From Bacillus marasmi (lineage in GTDB: Bacteria; Bacillota; Bacilli; Bacillales; Cytobacillaceae), in the NCBI RefSeq assembly GCF_902168435.1, contig NZ_LR656169.1:236787-300786 (forward strand): a DNA stretch of 64,000 nucleotides. Reading direction: 5' to 3'. This document shows positions 9,303-19,845 of the stretch, piece by piece. Position 1 is the first letter of the stretch. Each line of letters opens with the position of its first letter. The notes beneath the pieces were generated by a model, which worked only from the letters and a program-made list of their open reading frames with translations, ran no database searches and was not told where the DNA came from. The position numbers and the translations under genes are program-made.

Positions 9303-10667
9303 TTCAAGGTTGTATTTTTTCAGCTTATAATATAGATTTCTTACGGAAACTTGTAAATGACTAGCAGCTAAAGTTTTGTTTCCATTACACTTTTCAATTG
9401 CATTCATAATAATGTACTTTTCATAGGCATCCAACATTTGAGTCAACGGCATTATCTCTTCTGTAGTTCTAGCTTGTCCGTTTTGAGTTTGGATTTGATT
9501 TCTATTATTCAGTTCTGGCAGGTGAAAAACATCAATGATCGTCTCATTTTTTTTCATAAAAATAATCGCACGACCGAGGATGTTTTCGAGCTCACGGACA
9601 TTTCCAGGCCAATCGTATTGAAGGAGGCGCTCGATTGCTAGGTCAGATACCCCCTCAATGTTACGACCATAATCTTGATTCATTTTTTGAATAAGGAAAT
9701 TACACAGTGACGGAATATCTTCTTTTCTTTTTCGTAATGGGGGAATCTGAATCGGCATTCGGTTTAAGCGATAATATAAATCCTCACGAAATCTTCCTTG
9801 AGAAATACTTTTTTCCAAATTCACATTCGTAGCGGTAATAATTCTAACATTGATTGAAATTGGCTTTGTACCACCGACTCGGACAATTTCCCGCTCTTGC
9901 AAGACACGTAAAAGCTTTGCTTGTATATTTAAAGTCAACTCTCCGATTTCATCTAAAAAAATGCTGCCATTGTTGGCCTCTTCAAAAAGTCCCTTTTTTC
10001 CCCCACGCTTTGCTCCTGAAAATGCCCCTTCCTCATATCCGAACAACTCACTTTCGAGCAATGACTCAGCAATGGCAGCACAGTTGACCCGAAGAAATTT
10101 GTTGAATTTTCGATCACTCGCGTTATGTATGGCATGTGCAAATAACTCCTTCCCTGTGCCAGATTCACCTCTTAGCAATACGGTAGCAGGGGTTTTCGCT
10201 CCTAATTTTGCCTGTTCGATCGCAATATTCATTTCATCAGATTGGGCGATAATATCCTCAAACGAATATTTTGCTTCAAGCGTACGGATTATTTGACGGG
10301 CTCTGTTGAGTTCATCGGTTAATTTGCGAATTTCCGAAACATCGTGAATGACGCCAACACTCCCTTTTAAGATGCCATTAACAATGATAGGGGCCACATT
10401 GACGATAACCTCTCGTTTATTTGGTCCGACACGCATGGAAACTCCACGAACTGGTCGACGTGTTTTGAGCACCTTTAAATGCATGCTTTCTCCTTCTGAG
10501 ATATCAGCTGTAGCTGGCTTGCCAATCACCTTATCCTCCATGAGACCCGTGATTCTTGTATAGGCTGGATTGATTAGTAAACCAACTCCATGCTCATCAA
10601 CAACAGAAATAGCTTCTTCACTGCATTGAATAATTGCTTCGAGCATTGTTTGAATTTCTGATTGCAT
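9300..10667 (-). CDS. bkdR: Sigma-54-dependent activator BkdR
   Basis: A 455-residue enhancer-binding protein. It has one N-terminal PAS domain (about 5-110), then a sigma-54 AAA+ domain with Walker A GESGTGKE (167-174), the sigma-54 contact loop GAFSGA (214-219) and Walker [12 protein letters not shown], then a C-terminal Fis-type helix-turn-helix ([22 protein letters not shown]). B. subtilis BkdR, as I recall, is longer, with an extra sensory region, so this is a compact form. It should activate the sigma-54 promoter at 9202-9217 just downstream. Confidence 0.92.
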   Translation of the reverse strand: MQSEIQTMLEAIIQCSEEAISVVDEHGVGLLINPAYTRITGLMEDKVIGKPATADISEGESMHLKVLKTRRPVRGVSMRVGPNKREVIVNVAPIIVNGILKGSVGVIHDVSEIRKLTDELNRARQIIRTLEAKYSFEDIIAQSDEMNIAIEQAKLGAKTPATVLLRGESGTGKELFAHAIHNASDRKFNKFLRVNCAAIAESLLESELFGYEEGAFSGAKRGGKKGLFEEANNGSIFLDEIGELTLNIQAKLLRVLQEREIVRVGGTKPISINVRIITATNVNLEKSISQGRFREDLYYRLNRMPIQIPPLRKRKEDIPSLCNFLIQKMNQDYGRNIEGVSDLAIERLLQYDWPGNVRELENILGRAIIFMKKNETIIDVFHLPELNNRNQIQTQNGQARTTEEIMPLTQMLDAYEKYIIMNAIEKCNGNKTLAASHLQVSVRNLYYKLKKYNLE

Positions 10668-10828
10668 GTCAGTACCATTCCCCTCTTGAAAAGTATTTCA
10701 TGATTTTTTTAAAAATCGTGCAGAACGTTTCAAAATTTAGTTTTCATTATATAGAATGCGGAAGCCTTGACAAATATTCAAATTGAATTATGATTTTTGT
10801 TAAAGGCAAACTGTGAAGGGAACCGATT

Positions 10829-11074
10829 ATGGATCGATTATTTGCACTTATTATCATGTTAATTCCCGGTTTTATCGCAGCATTAGGCATTAAATTAATG
10901 CGTGATATGGTATTTGGAATATTACAGCCACCTATTCCTTGGTTATGGCTGCAATTTATTCTAGGCGTACTGTTCTTTTTAGTAGGCTTAGGCTTTATAG
11001 CAGGTTTTATATTGCATAGGGACCGTAAGCGAAACAAGGTTCAAGGGAAATTTCAAAAAAAAGAAAGACCATAG
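10829..11074 (+). CDS. yqzF: DUF2627 membrane protein YqzF
   Basis: An 81-residue protein with two hydrophobic segments (about 5-27 and 38-62) and a basic, cytoplasmic C-terminus. The sequence pattern (IKLMRDMVFGIL, WLWLQF) is that of the DUF2627/YqzF family. It lies between bkdR and yqiK, as in B. subtilis, on the opposite strand to both. An AAGGGA ribosome site precedes ATG 10829. The function is unknown. It shares a bidirectional terminator with yqiK. Confidence 0.85.
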   Translation: MDRLFALIIMLIPGFIAALGIKLMRDMVFGILQPPIPWLWLQFILGVLFFLVGLGFIAGFILHRDRKRNKVQGKFQKKERP

Positions 11075-11089
11075 GGGTCTTTCTTTTTT
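11059..11089. terminator. Bidirectional terminator between yqzF and yqiK
   Basis: A perfect 12-bp stem, AAAAGAAAGACC at 11059-11070 with its complement at 11076-11087, has A and T tracts on both sides. It overlaps the end of yqzF and also serves the convergent glycerophosphodiesterase gene. Confidence 0.88.
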
Positions 11090-11828
11090 ATTGGGCCATT
11101 TGCTTTATTTTCACCGCAGCCTTAGGATCATCTGTGATAATCGCGGTACAGTTCATTGCAAAAAGACGCTTTATCGCAGCCTCTTTATTCACAGTATAAG
11201 GTCGTACAGCAAACCCGTTTGCCAAGCTTTGTGCATAGATATCCTCCATACCACGATAATATTTCGGATGAATCCCCTTTGCACCGATTGCTTTTGCATA
11301 AATCCACGGCATATAAATGGACTCAGACAATAGTGGGGCTGTTTCGATATGTGGAGCTAACCGATAGAAATGGACAAGGCTGTAATGATTAAAAGAAGAC
11401 ACAATAATCCGTTTGGCCAATTGATATTTTTCAATTAACGCAATGACTTTTTCCTCCATCCCTTCGTATCGATAAACCCCGTTCTTTAATTCAATATTAC
11501 ATACGATTTGGTTTGTTTGCATCCATTTGAATACTTCTTCGAGAGTTGGTATGGGCGTCTTTTCAGGAAGATTTTTAAACTTGTAACCCGCATTGTATTG
11601 ACGTAATTCTTTTAAGCTCAGGTTTTTAATTAAGCCAGTACCGTTTGTCGTTCTGTCGATTTTTTCATCATGGATAACAACTATTTCTCCGTCTATAGTC
11701 ATTTGAACATCTAGTTCTAGACCATCAGCGCCAGCTTTCTCTGCTTCTTTAAATGCGAGCATAGTATTTTCAGGGTATAACGCTGAATAGCCGCGATGGG
11801 CAAATATTTGAGTCATGGAAGAAATCAC
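11088..11828 (-). CDS. yqiK: Glycerophosphodiester phosphodiesterase family protein YqiK
   Basis: A 246-residue cytoplasmic GDPD enzyme with the family signature AHRGYSALYPENTMLAF, the acidic metal ligands ELDVQ and the catalytic His in VVIHDEKIDRTTNG. It hydrolyses glycerophosphodiesters to glycerol-3-phosphate and an alcohol. There is no signal peptide, unlike secreted GlpQ. The start is uncertain: GTG 11828 gives MISSMTQ, while ATG 11816 (MTQIFAHRG) begins closer to the conserved domain and sits about 11 nt from an AGGGAG site. Confidence 0.88.
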   Translation of the reverse strand: MISSMTQIFAHRGYSALYPENTMLAFKEAEKAGADGLELDVQMTIDGEIVVIHDEKIDRTTNGTGLIKNLSLKELRQYNAGYKFKNLPEKTPIPTLEEVFKWMQTNQIVCNIELKNGVYRYEGMEEKVIALIEKYQLAKRIIVSSFNHYSLVHFYRLAPHIETAPLLSESIYMPWIYAKAIGAKGIHPKYYRGMEDIYAQSLANGFAVRPYTVNKEAAIKRLFAMNCTAIITDDPKAAVKIKQMAQ

Positions 11829-11883
11829 TCCCTATCCCTGTTATATGAAACAAAGCTTAATCCACGGGCGACGATAAATTAAA

Positions 11884-11965
11884 AAATGAGCCGCTCCCGA
11901 TAATCAGTCGAAAGGCACATTTACTATGTGTCTTCTAACTGATTATCGGGTATATGGCCCATTTA
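11884..11965 (-). terminator. Large terminator hairpin after spo0A
   Basis: A 13-bp perfect stem (CCCGATAATCAGT at 11896-11908 with 11938-11950) encloses a second stem (GGCACAT/ATGTGTC). Outer pairs join ATGGGCC with GGCTCAT, and TTTTTT follows on the minus strand. It ends the spo0A transcript. Confidence 0.85.
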
Positions 11966-11975
11966 TTTTCTTACA

Positions 11976-12773
11976 TTATGATGCTTTATGCTCTAATCTT
12001 AGTTTATCAGCAACCATCGCAATAAATTCCGAATTTGTTGGTTTTGCTTTTGTCATGCTGACAGTGTAGCCGAATAATGATGAAATCGAGTCAATATTTC
12101 CACGGCTCCAAGCAACTTCAATCGCATGGCGGATAGCCCTCTCAACACGTGAAGCCGTTGTGTTATATTTCTTCGCAATATCTGGATATAATACCTTCGT
12201 AATTGAACCAAGTAATTCAATATCATTATAAACCATAGAAATCGCTTCTCTTAAGTACATATATCCTTTGATATGTGCTGGAACGCCAATCTCATGAATA
12301 ATACTTGTAATGCTAGCGTCCAAATTCTTTGGCTTCTGTTCTTGTTGAACTGGACGATACGATGTTTGTGAACTTGACTTACGCAAAACAGAACTTCCAT
12401 TTCCACTCACTTGGCGAATATGATTAGCTAAATTTTCCATATCAAATGGTTTTAGAATGAAATATGAAGCACCAAGTTCAACAGCTTTCTTAGTTACATC
12501 TTCCTGTCCAAAAGCAGTTAACATGATAACATTTGGGAAGCTTGTTCGGTTGGATTCACGAAGCTTTTCTAATACGGCAAGTCCGTCTAAATGAGGCATA
12601 ATAATATCTAAAACAAGAACATCTGGTGTAGTATCCGCTAAAATATCCAGGCAATCCTGACCATTATGAGCGACCCCGACTACTTCCATATCCTCTTGCG
12701 AAGAAATATATTCCTCTAAAAGTCCAACTAATTCTCTATTGTCATCTACAACACACACTTTAATTTTTTTCAC
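11976..12773 (-). CDS. spo0A: Stage 0 sporulation response regulator Spo0A
   Basis: The master regulator of sporulation, 265 residues. The receiver domain (1-125) has the acidic pocket Asp10/Asp11, phosphoacceptor Asp56 ([13 protein letters not shown]) and a conserved FILKPFD lysine. The C-terminal effector domain has the DNA-reading helix [14 protein letters not shown] near the end. I take GTG 12773 as start: it has GAGGAGG 9 nt upstream and gives the family N-terminus [14 protein letters not shown]. The longer frame from 12851 runs through the promoter. spoIVB is the upstream neighbour, as in other Bacillus. Confidence 0.97.
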   Translation of the reverse strand: MKKIKVCVVDDNRELVGLLEEYISSQEDMEVVGVAHNGQDCLDILADTTPDVLVLDIIMPHLDGLAVLEKLRESNRTSFPNVIMLTAFGQEDVTKKAVELGASYFILKPFDMENLANHIRQVSGNGSSVLRKSSSQTSYRPVQQEQKPKNLDASITSIIHEIGVPAHIKGYMYLREAISMVYNDIELLGSITKVLYPDIAKKYNTTASRVERAIRHAIEVAWSRGNIDSISSLFGYTVSMTKAKPTNSEFIAMVADKLRLEHKAS

Positions 12774-12834
12774 TAATTGTTTCCTCCTCAGCCCTTTGTA
12801 AGTCGATCCATCTAATTTATATTCTAATGGAGAA

Positions 12835-12862
12835 ATTCGACAATGCAACAAAAATTCCTTTC
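12835..12862 (-). promoter_or_regulatory. Sigma-H promoter of spo0A overlapped by a 0A box
   Basis: The minus strand has AAAGGAATTT (-35) and GTCGAATTT (-10); AGGA to GAAT spacing is 17 nt, the same as in the known sigma-H promoter of spoVG. A perfect 0A box, TGTCGAA (12842-12836), overlaps the -10. Initiation would fall about 50 nt before the GTG. This fits the established sigma-H/Spo0A~P feedback on spo0A. Confidence 0.75.
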
Positions 12863-12925
12863 GATTTTTTTGAAATTTTCTAAAAAATCTGCAATATCTA
12901 ATTTTTTCTCGTTTTTTCTAATGGA

Positions 12926-12975
12926 TTCGACTTGTTTCGGCAGTTGACAAATAGCAAAATCTTCGATTTGTCGAA
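12926..12975. promoter_or_regulatory. Upstream 0A-box cluster of spo0A
   Basis: A perfect TGTCGAA at 12969-12975 forms the dyad TTCGA-tttg-TCGAA with 12963-12967. A near match, TTCGACT, lies at 12926-12932. They lie 150-200 bp upstream of the spo0A start and are candidate Spo0A operator sites. Confidence 0.6.
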
Positions 12976-13022
12976 AAATATTTAAGCGTCATTAAAAATA
13001 TTCTACCATATTTATTCGATAA

Positions 13023-13048
13023 AAAATAGGCGAGTGATCGCCTATTTT
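13023..13048 (-). terminator. Terminator of spoIVB
   Basis: A perfect 11-bp stem (AAAATAGGCGA at 13023-13033, complement at 13038-13048) with a 4-nt loop is followed by a T run on the minus strand. Confidence 0.88.
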
Positions 13049-13093
13049 GAAAATTACTATTCGGTGGATAATATTCAATCAACATTGACGATG

Positions 13094-14383
13094 TTATGAT
13101 GCTTTACTTTTTCCTTTTTCATAAATATCAATGCCAGCCTCATTTAACATCCATTCGATATGAACACCATAGCCACTCGTCGGATCGTTTACAAAAACAT
13201 GAGTTACAGCCCCGATTACTTTTCCGTTTTGAATAATTGGACTTCCACTCATCCCTTGTACAATTCCGCCCGTTTTCTCAAGGAGCTTTGGGTCTGTCAC
13301 TTTAATGACCATTCCCTTTGTAGCAGGAAATTTCTGCGGAATAGTACTAACGATTTCAATATCGAAGAGGTCAACCTTATCATTATCCACAACTGTCAGT
13401 ATCTGTGCAGGTCCTTCTTTAACCTGATGAGACAAAGCAATTGGCAGTGGTTTATCCATAACTCCATTCTGAATATCCTTATTTAATTCACCAAAAATCC
13501 CAAATGGACTGTTTCGATTAATATTTCCTATTACTTCGCGATCGGTGGAGAAGCGCGCTAACTTCTCGCCAGGATCTCCATTACTGCCTTTTTCAATCGA
13601 AGTAACAGTCGATCTGACAATTTGACCATCCTCCACAACAATTGGTTTCTTGGTGTCCATGTCGGAAATGACATGGCCTAAAGCACCATATTTATGTGTT
13701 CCAGGATGATAAAACGTCATTGTCCCTATTCCAGCTGCAGAATCGCGAATATATAAGCCAAGCTTATAGGTTTGTTCGTCCTTATCCCTCATGGGCTTAA
13801 GCTGAGTATTAATTTTTTCATTTTCACGATTAACGACAATATCTAATGGTAAACCCGATTTTCCTGAGTCTTGAACATACGGAGCGACATCCGTCATTTT
13901 CTCAATCGGCTTTCCATTAATTTGGGTAATAATATCACCAACTTTAATTCCTGCTAGTTCACCCGGAGACACTTTTCCTGTTTGTGTGTCAACCTGATGG
14001 TGCCCTACCACAAGAACACCAACAGTATTTAGTTTTACACCGATTGATTGCCCGCCAGGTATAACCCGAAAATTTTTCAATACATTGACATCAACCTTTT
14101 TTATCGGGATTCCTGCGAGATGCAGTACCATTTCATCGTTTCCTTGTTCATTGGCTTCTAATGTCAATGAATGATTTTGATGGTTTAATTCGACCGATGA
14201 ATCGTTTGTGGCAATGGTTGCTGTTACAGGAGCAGATGTTGGTAGCGAATAATGCTCACCTTCAAAAAGAGTAAGTTGGTTTGGAATTGTAATATATTGT
14301 TGAAAAGGTTCATATAACCCAAGAGAAATTAATGAAACAAGGAGAATTCCACCAATTATTTTTCTAAGCTGATCAAAATCCAT
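13094..14383 (-). CDS. spoIVB: SpoIVB serine peptidase (sigma-K checkpoint)
   Basis: A 429-residue forespore-secreted peptidase of family S55. An N-terminal membrane/signal segment (about 11-30) is followed by a PDZ domain (about 105-195, [23 protein letters not shown]) and the SpoIVB peptidase domain with the catalytic His in YGALGH and Ser381 in GMSGSP. It cleaves SpoIVFA to activate the SpoIVFB protease and so pro-sigma-K processing. Length is close to B. subtilis (426). It lies between recN and spo0A as expected. Confidence 0.95.
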   Translation of the reverse strand: MDFDQLRKIIGGILLVSLISLGLYEPFQQYITIPNQLTLFEGEHYSLPTSAPVTATIATNDSSVELNHQNHSLTLEANEQGNDEMVLHLAGIPIKKVDVNVLKNFRVIPGGQSIGVKLNTVGVLVVGHHQVDTQTGKVSPGELAGIKVGDIITQINGKPIEKMTDVAPYVQDSGKSGLPLDIVVNRENEKINTQLKPMRDKDEQTYKLGLYIRDSAAGIGTMTFYHPGTHKYGALGHVISDMDTKKPIVVEDGQIVRSTVTSIEKGSNGDPGEKLARFSTDREVIGNINRNSPFGIFGELNKDIQNGVMDKPLPIALSHQVKEGPAQILTVVDNDKVDLFDIEIVSTIPQKFPATKGMVIKVTDPKLLEKTGGIVQGMSGSPIIQNGKVIGAVTHVFVNDPTSGYGVHIEWMLNEAGIDIYEKGKSKAS

Positions 14384-14477
14384 TTTTTCACTCTCCTCGC
14401 TTCTAGTCTACACACTTTTTAATTGGCTACACCTTTAATTTTGCCTCCAATAGAAGCATTTATAACTGCCAACAATA

Positions 14478-14507
14478 TAAAAAAGCTACCCAGTTTGGAT
14501 AGCTTTT
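14478..14507 (-). terminator. Terminator of recN
   Basis: The stem AAAAGCTATCC/GGGTAGCTTTT (one wobble) with a short loop runs into TTTTTT on the minus strand. It overlaps the recN stop and ends the dxs-tlyA / argR-recN stretch. Confidence 0.85.
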
Positions 14508-16198
14508 CATGTTATGACTTTCATTTTCTCAGCAAGGTGTAGTAATTCCTCTGCATGTTGCTTCGTTAAATCAGTTAATTCAGCACCTGAAATCATTCTG
14601 CCAATTTCACTAATTTTTTCTTCTGCTGCAAGAGGTGTTAAAGTTGTAGTAGTTCTTCCATCTTTAATTTTTTTGGCAATGAATAAATGAGTATCAGCCA
14701 TAGCAGCAACTTGTGGTAAATGGGAAATACATAGCACTTGTGAATTATTGGAAATTTTATGGATTTTTTCACCTATCGCTTGAGCAACTCGACCACTTAC
14801 CCCAGTATCCACCTCATCAAAAATAATGGATGTAACACCTTGGTGAGCAGAAAAAATACTTTTTAGAGCAAGCATGATCCGTGACATTTCTCCGCCTGAT
14901 GCAATTTTCGCAAGCGGCTTTACCGGTTCTCCCGGATTAGTTGATATGTAAAATTCAACAGCATCTTTGCCTGTTTTAGAAAACCCGTCTATGTCGGTAA
15001 AAATTATTTCAAAGACCGTTTTCTCCATATAAAGTTCCTTTAGTTCACGATGAATCAGTTTAGTTAAAAGTTTTGCGGATTTTTTCCGTAAATCACTTAC
15101 CTGTTTCGCCTCTAGAGTTAGATCTTTTGTCAATGAAGATAACTCAATCTCTAATTGATGAATATGTGTTTCTTTATTTTGAATCGTTTCGATTTCTTCT
15201 TCAATTTTAGCCCCATACTCGAGGATTTCTTCAATTGTTTTTCCATATTTACGTTTTAATTGGTTGATTTCTGTCAATCTTTCCTCAATTTCATTCATTC
15301 GCCCTGGATCATATTCCATTTCATCTAGCTTATTGCGAATTGTACGAGCTGTATCTTCCAACACATAAAAACTATTCGATACTTGCTCAAGCATATCTCG
15401 ATATTCGTCATCTAATTCGGCAACATCTTCGAGGTGACCCATGGCCATGCCAATCCAATCCAAGCCTGTCTGCTCGCTAGACAATGAAGAATAGCTCGAT
15501 TTTAACGAAGAAAAAATTCGTTCAAAGTTAGATAGCTTTTGCTTTTCGTTTTGTAGCTCTTCATCCTCATTTAATTTTAACTCAGCGTTTTGAATTTCAT
15601 CCAATTGAAACTGTAGTAAATCCAGACGATGTGCCATTTTTTGTTCATTTTCACTTAACGCCTTTAGTCGAAGCTTCGTTTCCTCGTACCTTTTAAAAAC
15701 ACGCTGATATTCAATATGGGCAACTACTAGCTCTTCTCCGCTAAATTGGTCCAATAAAGCCAAGTGTCTTGTTTCATTCATTAAATCCTGATGCTCATGC
15801 TGACCATGAATATCAATTAATGTGGAACCAAATTCTCGTAAAACAGCAATGGTCACTAATTTCCCGTTCACGCGGCACACACTTTTTCCGGTTCTCGTCA
15901 TATCACGGCGAAGAACTACCATGCCATCCTCGTCTATTTCAATACCAAATTCCTTTGCTTTTTCGAAGACACGATGTCTAGTATCATCTACGATAAATAA
16001 CCCTTCAAGCTCAGATTTTTCTTCCCCATGCCGAATAAACTCCGATGAGCCTCTACCACCTGCTAATAAATGAATTGCATCAATGATAATTGATTTACCT
16101 GCACCAGTTTCTCCCGTTAATACCGTTAAACCTTTTTCAAAAGATACCGTTAAAGCTTCGATAATTGCAAAATTACGAATAGATAATTCACTTAGCAA
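14507..16198 (-). CDS. recN: DNA repair protein RecN
   Basis: A 563-residue SMC-like ATPase acting early at DNA double-strand breaks. Walker A GETGAGKS lies at 29-36. A long coiled-coil middle (about 150-360) and the C-terminal ABC signature LASGGEMSRIMLALK with Walker B SIIFDEVDTGVSG follow. Translation starts at TTG behind GAGGTGAGGAC. It follows argR by 17 nt; the argR-recN pair is conserved in Bacillus. Confidence 0.95.
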   Translation of the reverse strand: MLSELSIRNFAIIEALTVSFEKGLTVLTGETGAGKSIIIDAIHLLAGGRGSSEFIRHGEEKSELEGLFIVDDTRHRVFEKAKEFGIEIDEDGMVVLRRDMTRTGKSVCRVNGKLVTIAVLREFGSTLIDIHGQHEHQDLMNETRHLALLDQFSGEELVVAHIEYQRVFKRYEETKLRLKALSENEQKMAHRLDLLQFQLDEIQNAELKLNEDEELQNEKQKLSNFERIFSSLKSSYSSLSSEQTGLDWIGMAMGHLEDVAELDDEYRDMLEQVSNSFYVLEDTARTIRNKLDEMEYDPGRMNEIEERLTEINQLKRKYGKTIEEILEYGAKIEEEIETIQNKETHIHQLEIELSSLTKDLTLEAKQVSDLRKKSAKLLTKLIHRELKELYMEKTVFEIIFTDIDGFSKTGKDAVEFYISTNPGEPVKPLAKIASGGEMSRIMLALKSIFSAHQGVTSIIFDEVDTGVSGRVAQAIGEKIHKISNNSQVLCISHLPQVAAMADTHLFIAKKIKDGRTTTTLTPLAAEEKISEIGRMISGAELTDLTKQHAEELLHLAEKMKVIT

Positions 16199-16215
16199 AA
16201 GTCCTCACCTCAAGC

Positions 16216-16665
16216 CTATAGCATTTCCAAGAAGCGTTTTGAAATAATCTCTGTATTTTCAGGTGAACGACAAATAATTAAAATGGTATCGTCACCACAA
16301 ATGGTTCCCATAATTTCTTCCCAATCTAAATTATCAATTAATGCCCCAATCGCCATTGCGTTTCCTGGTAATGTTTTCATCACAATCAAATGACTTGCGG
16401 CATCAATCTTCACAAAAGCATCTAATAAAGTACGCTTTAATTTCTGCAATGGATTAAAGCGTTGATCAGCCGGTAAACTATATTTATATCTCCCATCCGG
16501 TAAAGGGACCTTAACTAAATGAAGCTCTTTGATATCCCTTGAAACGGTTGCCTGTGTAACGTTATAACCGTCACCTTTAAGTCGGTCAACTAATTCATCC
16601 TGTGTTTCGATATCATTATTAGCAATAATATCGCGAATTTTGATATGGCGTTGGCCTTTATTCAT
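16216..16665 (-). CDS. argR: Arginine repressor ArgR/AhrC
   Basis: A 149-residue arginine-dependent regulator. The N-terminal winged helix (about 1-70, [23 protein letters not shown]) binds ARG boxes. The C-terminal hexamerisation and arginine-binding domain contains [17 protein letters not shown] 16665 has a GGTGA site at 9 nt and gives the family length; an in-frame TTG at 16671 is a weaker alternative. It represses arginine synthesis and activates catabolism in Bacillus. Confidence 0.94.
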   Translation of the reverse strand: MNKGQRHIKIRDIIANNDIETQDELVDRLKGDGYNVTQATVSRDIKELHLVKVPLPDGRYKYSLPADQRFNPLQKLKRTLLDAFVKIDAASHLIVMKTLPGNAMAIGALIDNLDWEEIMGTICGDDTILIICRSPENTEIISKRFLEML

Positions 16666-16796
16666 ATTCAATAATCACCCCGAAATTTCTCAAATTACGC
16701 ACTATATGTAGTATTTTATATTAATATGGTAGCCGATTTTCCTGCACATGTATACCCTTCTAACAAAAAGTGACAGAACTGTTGCATGATAATAGT

Positions 16797-16825
16797 GAAA
16801 AAGGAATAAGCACAAAGCTTATTCC
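16797..16825 (-). terminator. Terminator after tlyA
   Basis: The stem GGAATAAGC/GCTTATTCC with a 5-nt loop is followed on the minus strand by TTTTTC. It overlaps the 3' end of tlyA and separates it from argR. Confidence 0.85.
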
Positions 16826-17664
16826 TCTGTTTTTTTTGATTTTAAGTCAAGATGCGCTTCTGAAACGATTTGCTCCGGAGTTTTTGATAATAACATATCG
16901 CCGCTTTCGGTCTCATCATTACCACCCCAATGTAAATGGAGTAGAAATTCAATATTTCCATCTCCCCCAGTAATAGGTGAATACGATAAATCAGCGATGG
17001 TAAATCCTATTCCTTGTGCAAAGGTTATCATTTCCTCGAGAACACTAATGTGCACCTTCGCATCTCGAACAATGCCTTTTTTACCAACCTGTTCGCGCCC
17101 CGCTTCAAACTGCGGTTTCACGAGAGCGACAACGTCACTACCAGGAACCAACAAGGTTTTTAACACCGGTAATATAAGCTTTAAAGAAATAAATGAGACA
17201 TCGATTGAGGCAAAGGTGGGCATTCCTTTTTCCAAATCAGCAGGTGTCATATACCGAAAATTAGTTCGCTCCATTACAACAACCCGTTCATCCTGTCTAA
17301 GCTTCCAGGCGAGCTGATTATAGCCAACATCTACGGCATAAGACATTTTAGCTCCATTTTGCAAGGCACAGTCAGTAAAGCCACCTGTGGATGAGCCAAT
17401 ATCAATTAGGATTTTATCTTTCACTTCAAGGTTAAATTCCCTCAATGCCTTCTCAAGCTTTAATCCGCCACGACTAACATATGGGAGCGCATTACCTTTA
17501 ACCGTTATTTCAATATCTCCATTTACCTTCTCACCAGGCTTATCCAATCTCATTTCATTACTGTATACAAGTCCAGCCATAACGGCTCGTTTAGCTTTTT
17601 CTCTCGTTTCAAAAAAACCTCTTTCCACGAGCAAAACATCAATTCGTTCTTTTTTCATTTTCAT
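16819..17664 (-). CDS. yqxC: TlyA-family rRNA methyltransferase / S4-domain protein YqxC
   Basis: A 281-residue protein with an N-terminal S4 RNA-binding domain (about 1-65, [21 protein letters not shown]) and a FtsJ/TlyA Rossmann methyltransferase domain with the SAM motif [18 protein letters not shown]. Family members 2'-O-methylate ribosomal RNA in some bacteria; activity here is inferred. ATG 17664 overlaps the dxs stop (ATGA), which implies translational coupling. The dxs-tlyA order is conserved in Bacillus. Confidence 0.9.
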   Translation of the reverse strand: MKMKKERIDVLLVERGFFETREKAKRAVMAGLVYSNEMRLDKPGEKVNGDIEITVKGNALPYVSRGGLKLEKALREFNLEVKDKILIDIGSSTGGFTDCALQNGAKMSYAVDVGYNQLAWKLRQDERVVVMERTNFRYMTPADLEKGMPTFASIDVSFISLKLILPVLKTLLVPGSDVVALVKPQFEAGREQVGKKGIVRDAKVHISVLEEMITFAQGIGFTIADLSYSPITGGDGNIEFLLHLHWGGNDETESGDMLLSKTPEQIVSEAHLDLKSKKTEE

Positions 17665-19559
17665 GAGCAATGACCTTTACTTTTTTCTCCAACTAATAAT
17701 TGGAGCTTTTGAATAACACTTTCGGTAGTGAATTCAATTTCTCTTAATAATTCGTCAACATCTCCATGTTCGATAAAGCGATCAGGTATACCGATACGGT
17801 CGATAACAGTAGAATAGTACTCATTATCATGAGCAAATTCAATTACTGCACTGCCAAATCCACCTTGAAGTATCGCCTCTTCAATCGTTAACACTGGAAT
17901 ATCTTCTGCGAAGATGTTTAAAAGCATTTTTTCATCAAATGGTTTAATAAATCGAGCATTAACAACCCTAATTGAAAGCCCTTCTTTTTCTAGGTAATTA
18001 GCTGCCGCTAATGCCATTGGAATCGTTGTTCCGAATGTTAAAATAACAGCATCCTTACCTTCTTTAAGTACTTCCCAAGTGCCGATTTCGATCGTTTTTA
18101 AGTCTTTATCCATCGGTACACCAAGACCATTTCCACGCGGGTAACGTAAAGCGATTGGTCCATCATCATATTGAACAGCAGTATTGACCATATGCTGGCC
18201 TTCATTTTCATCCTTTGGCATCATCAGCACCAAATTCGGTAAATGGCGGAGGAAGGCAATATCAAATACACCTTGATGGGTTTCTCCATCTGCACCAACT
18301 AAGCCCGCCCGATCAATTCCAATGAATACGTTTAAATTTTGCCGACAAATATCATGAACAACCTGATCATAGGCTCTTTGCAAAAAGGTTGAATAAATTG
18401 CAAGGAATGGCTTCATGTTTTGGGTCGCTAATCCTGCAGCAACTGTTGCGGCATGCTGTTCAGCAATCCCAACGTCAAACATGCGATCTGGAAACTCCTT
18501 AGCGAACCCTTCAAGTTTAGAGCCAACTGGCATTGCCGGAGTAATTGCCACAATACGAGAATCCTCTCTCGCTAACTTCCTTACGGTTTCACTCACTAAT
18601 GAGCTCCATGCAGGCGGGGCATGATCTGGCTTAACGAAGTCGCCTGTATCAATTTTATAAGGACCGGTACCATGCCAAGTTCCTATTTTATCAGATTCAG
18701 CAGGATGATATCCTTTTCCTTTTTTAGTAATGACATGTAGAAGGACTGGTCCCTCTGTTTTTTTGGCGTAGGTGAAATTTTCAAAAAGCTCTTCAAAATT
18801 ATGACCATCTACTGGACCTAAATACGTAAAGCCTAGTTCTTCAAAAAACATGCCAGATACAAATAAATATTTTAAACTATCTTTAATTCGTTCAGCTGTT
18901 GCAGCTAGTTTCCCACCAACAGCAGGTACCTTTTTTAGTAATAACTCCAACTCATCTTTTACCCAATTGTATTTGCCTGCAGTTCTTAAGCGTCCTAGGA
19001 CACTATGCAAGGCACCAACATTAGGAGCAATTGACATTTCATTATCATTTAAAATCACAATAATGTTCTTCTTTTCATGACCAATATGGTTTAACGCTTC
19101 TAACGCCATTCCACCGGTTAATGCACCATCACCAATAACAGGGAGAATATGTGAATTCTCTTTTTTTAAGTCCCTAGCAATCGCCATTCCCATCGCTGCT
19201 GATAGAGAGGTCGAACTGTGACCAGTTTCCCATACATCATGCTCACTTTCGACCATCTTCGGGAAACCACTTAAACCGTGAAATTGTCGTAAGGTATGAA
19301 ACTCTGAAGCACGACCAGTCAAAATTTTATGAACATAAGCTTGATGACCCACATCCCAAATGATTTTATCCTTTGGACTGTCAAAGCACTTATGAAGTGC
19401 GATGGTTAATTCGACTACGCCTAAATTAGGTCCGATATGCCCTCCAGTTTTTGATAATTTTTCAATCAAAAAATTACGGATTTCTCGGCTGAGTTTTTCC
19501 AATTCTTCATTGGATAGGTTTTTAAGAAATGAAGGGTCTTTAATCGATAATAGATCCAT
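17661..19559 (-). CDS. dxs: 1-Deoxy-D-xylulose-5-phosphate synthase
   Basis: The first enzyme of the MEP isoprenoid pathway; it condenses pyruvate and glyceraldehyde-3-phosphate with thiamine diphosphate. The TPP motif [20 protein letters not shown] and the transketolase middle domain with [12 protein letters not shown] are intact. I chose ATG 19559 ([11 protein letters not shown], 632 residues), which matches the usual N-terminus and has GAGTGAT 6 nt upstream. GTG 19574 would add five residues. It lies just downstream of ispA, which uses its products. Confidence 0.94.
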   Translation of the reverse strand: MDLLSIKDPSFLKNLSNEELEKLSREIRNFLIEKLSKTGGHIGPNLGVVELTIALHKCFDSPKDKIIWDVGHQAYVHKILTGRASEFHTLRQFHGLSGFPKMVESEHDVWETGHSSTSLSAAMGMAIARDLKKENSHILPVIGDGALTGGMALEALNHIGHEKKNIIVILNDNEMSIAPNVGALHSVLGRLRTAGKYNWVKDELELLLKKVPAVGGKLAATAERIKDSLKYLFVSGMFFEELGFTYLGPVDGHNFEELFENFTYAKKTEGPVLLHVITKKGKGYHPAESDKIGTWHGTGPYKIDTGDFVKPDHAPPAWSSLVSETVRKLAREDSRIVAITPAMPVGSKLEGFAKEFPDRMFDVGIAEQHAATVAAGLATQNMKPFLAIYSTFLQRAYDQVVHDICRQNLNVFIGIDRAGLVGADGETHQGVFDIAFLRHLPNLVLMMPKDENEGQHMVNTAVQYDDGPIALRYPRGNGLGVPMDKDLKTIEIGTWEVLKEGKDAVILTFGTTIPMALAAANYLEKEGLSIRVVNARFIKPFDEKMLLNIFAEDIPVLTIEEAILQGGFGSAVIEFAHDNEYYSTVIDRIGIPDRFIEHGDVDELLREIEFTTESVIQKLQLLVGEKSKGHCS

Positions 19560-19660
19560 ATACGGATCACTCACTTTCGTTTCTAAGTTCTGACGATAGA
19601 TAGTGGTGTTACGAAAGGGACTAAATATAATGAATTCGAAATTTATTTTACTTTTATGCT

Positions 19661-19695
19661 GAAAAAAGAGCCGCTAACACATATGTGATAACGGC
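19661..19695 (-). terminator. Probable terminator between ispA and dxs
   Basis: The imperfect stem GCCGTTATCACA/TGTGTTAGCGGC with a 2-nt loop is followed by CTCTTTTTTC on the minus strand. It lies in the 270-bp gap between ispA and dxs. Confidence 0.7.
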
Positions 19696-19845
19696 ATCCG
19701 TATGTCCATCAACAGAACAAATAATGATTCCCAACTATCGCCTACAGTATATTACTTCGTATTAATACATGCATAAATACATACTTCGGCTAGATTATAT
19801 CATAAATAGTCTGACCTCTCAAACCTCTTATAAATTGACATAATT

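Noticed and set aside
10747-11037. Minus-strand frame opposite yqzF
   Set aside because: It is antisense to a conserved DUF2627 gene with a good ribosome site, and its codons show no protein-like pattern.
12774-12851. 26-residue N-terminal extension of Spo0A
   Set aside because: It would cover the sigma-H promoter region and the ribosome site; family members begin at the GTG-encoded KKIKVCV.
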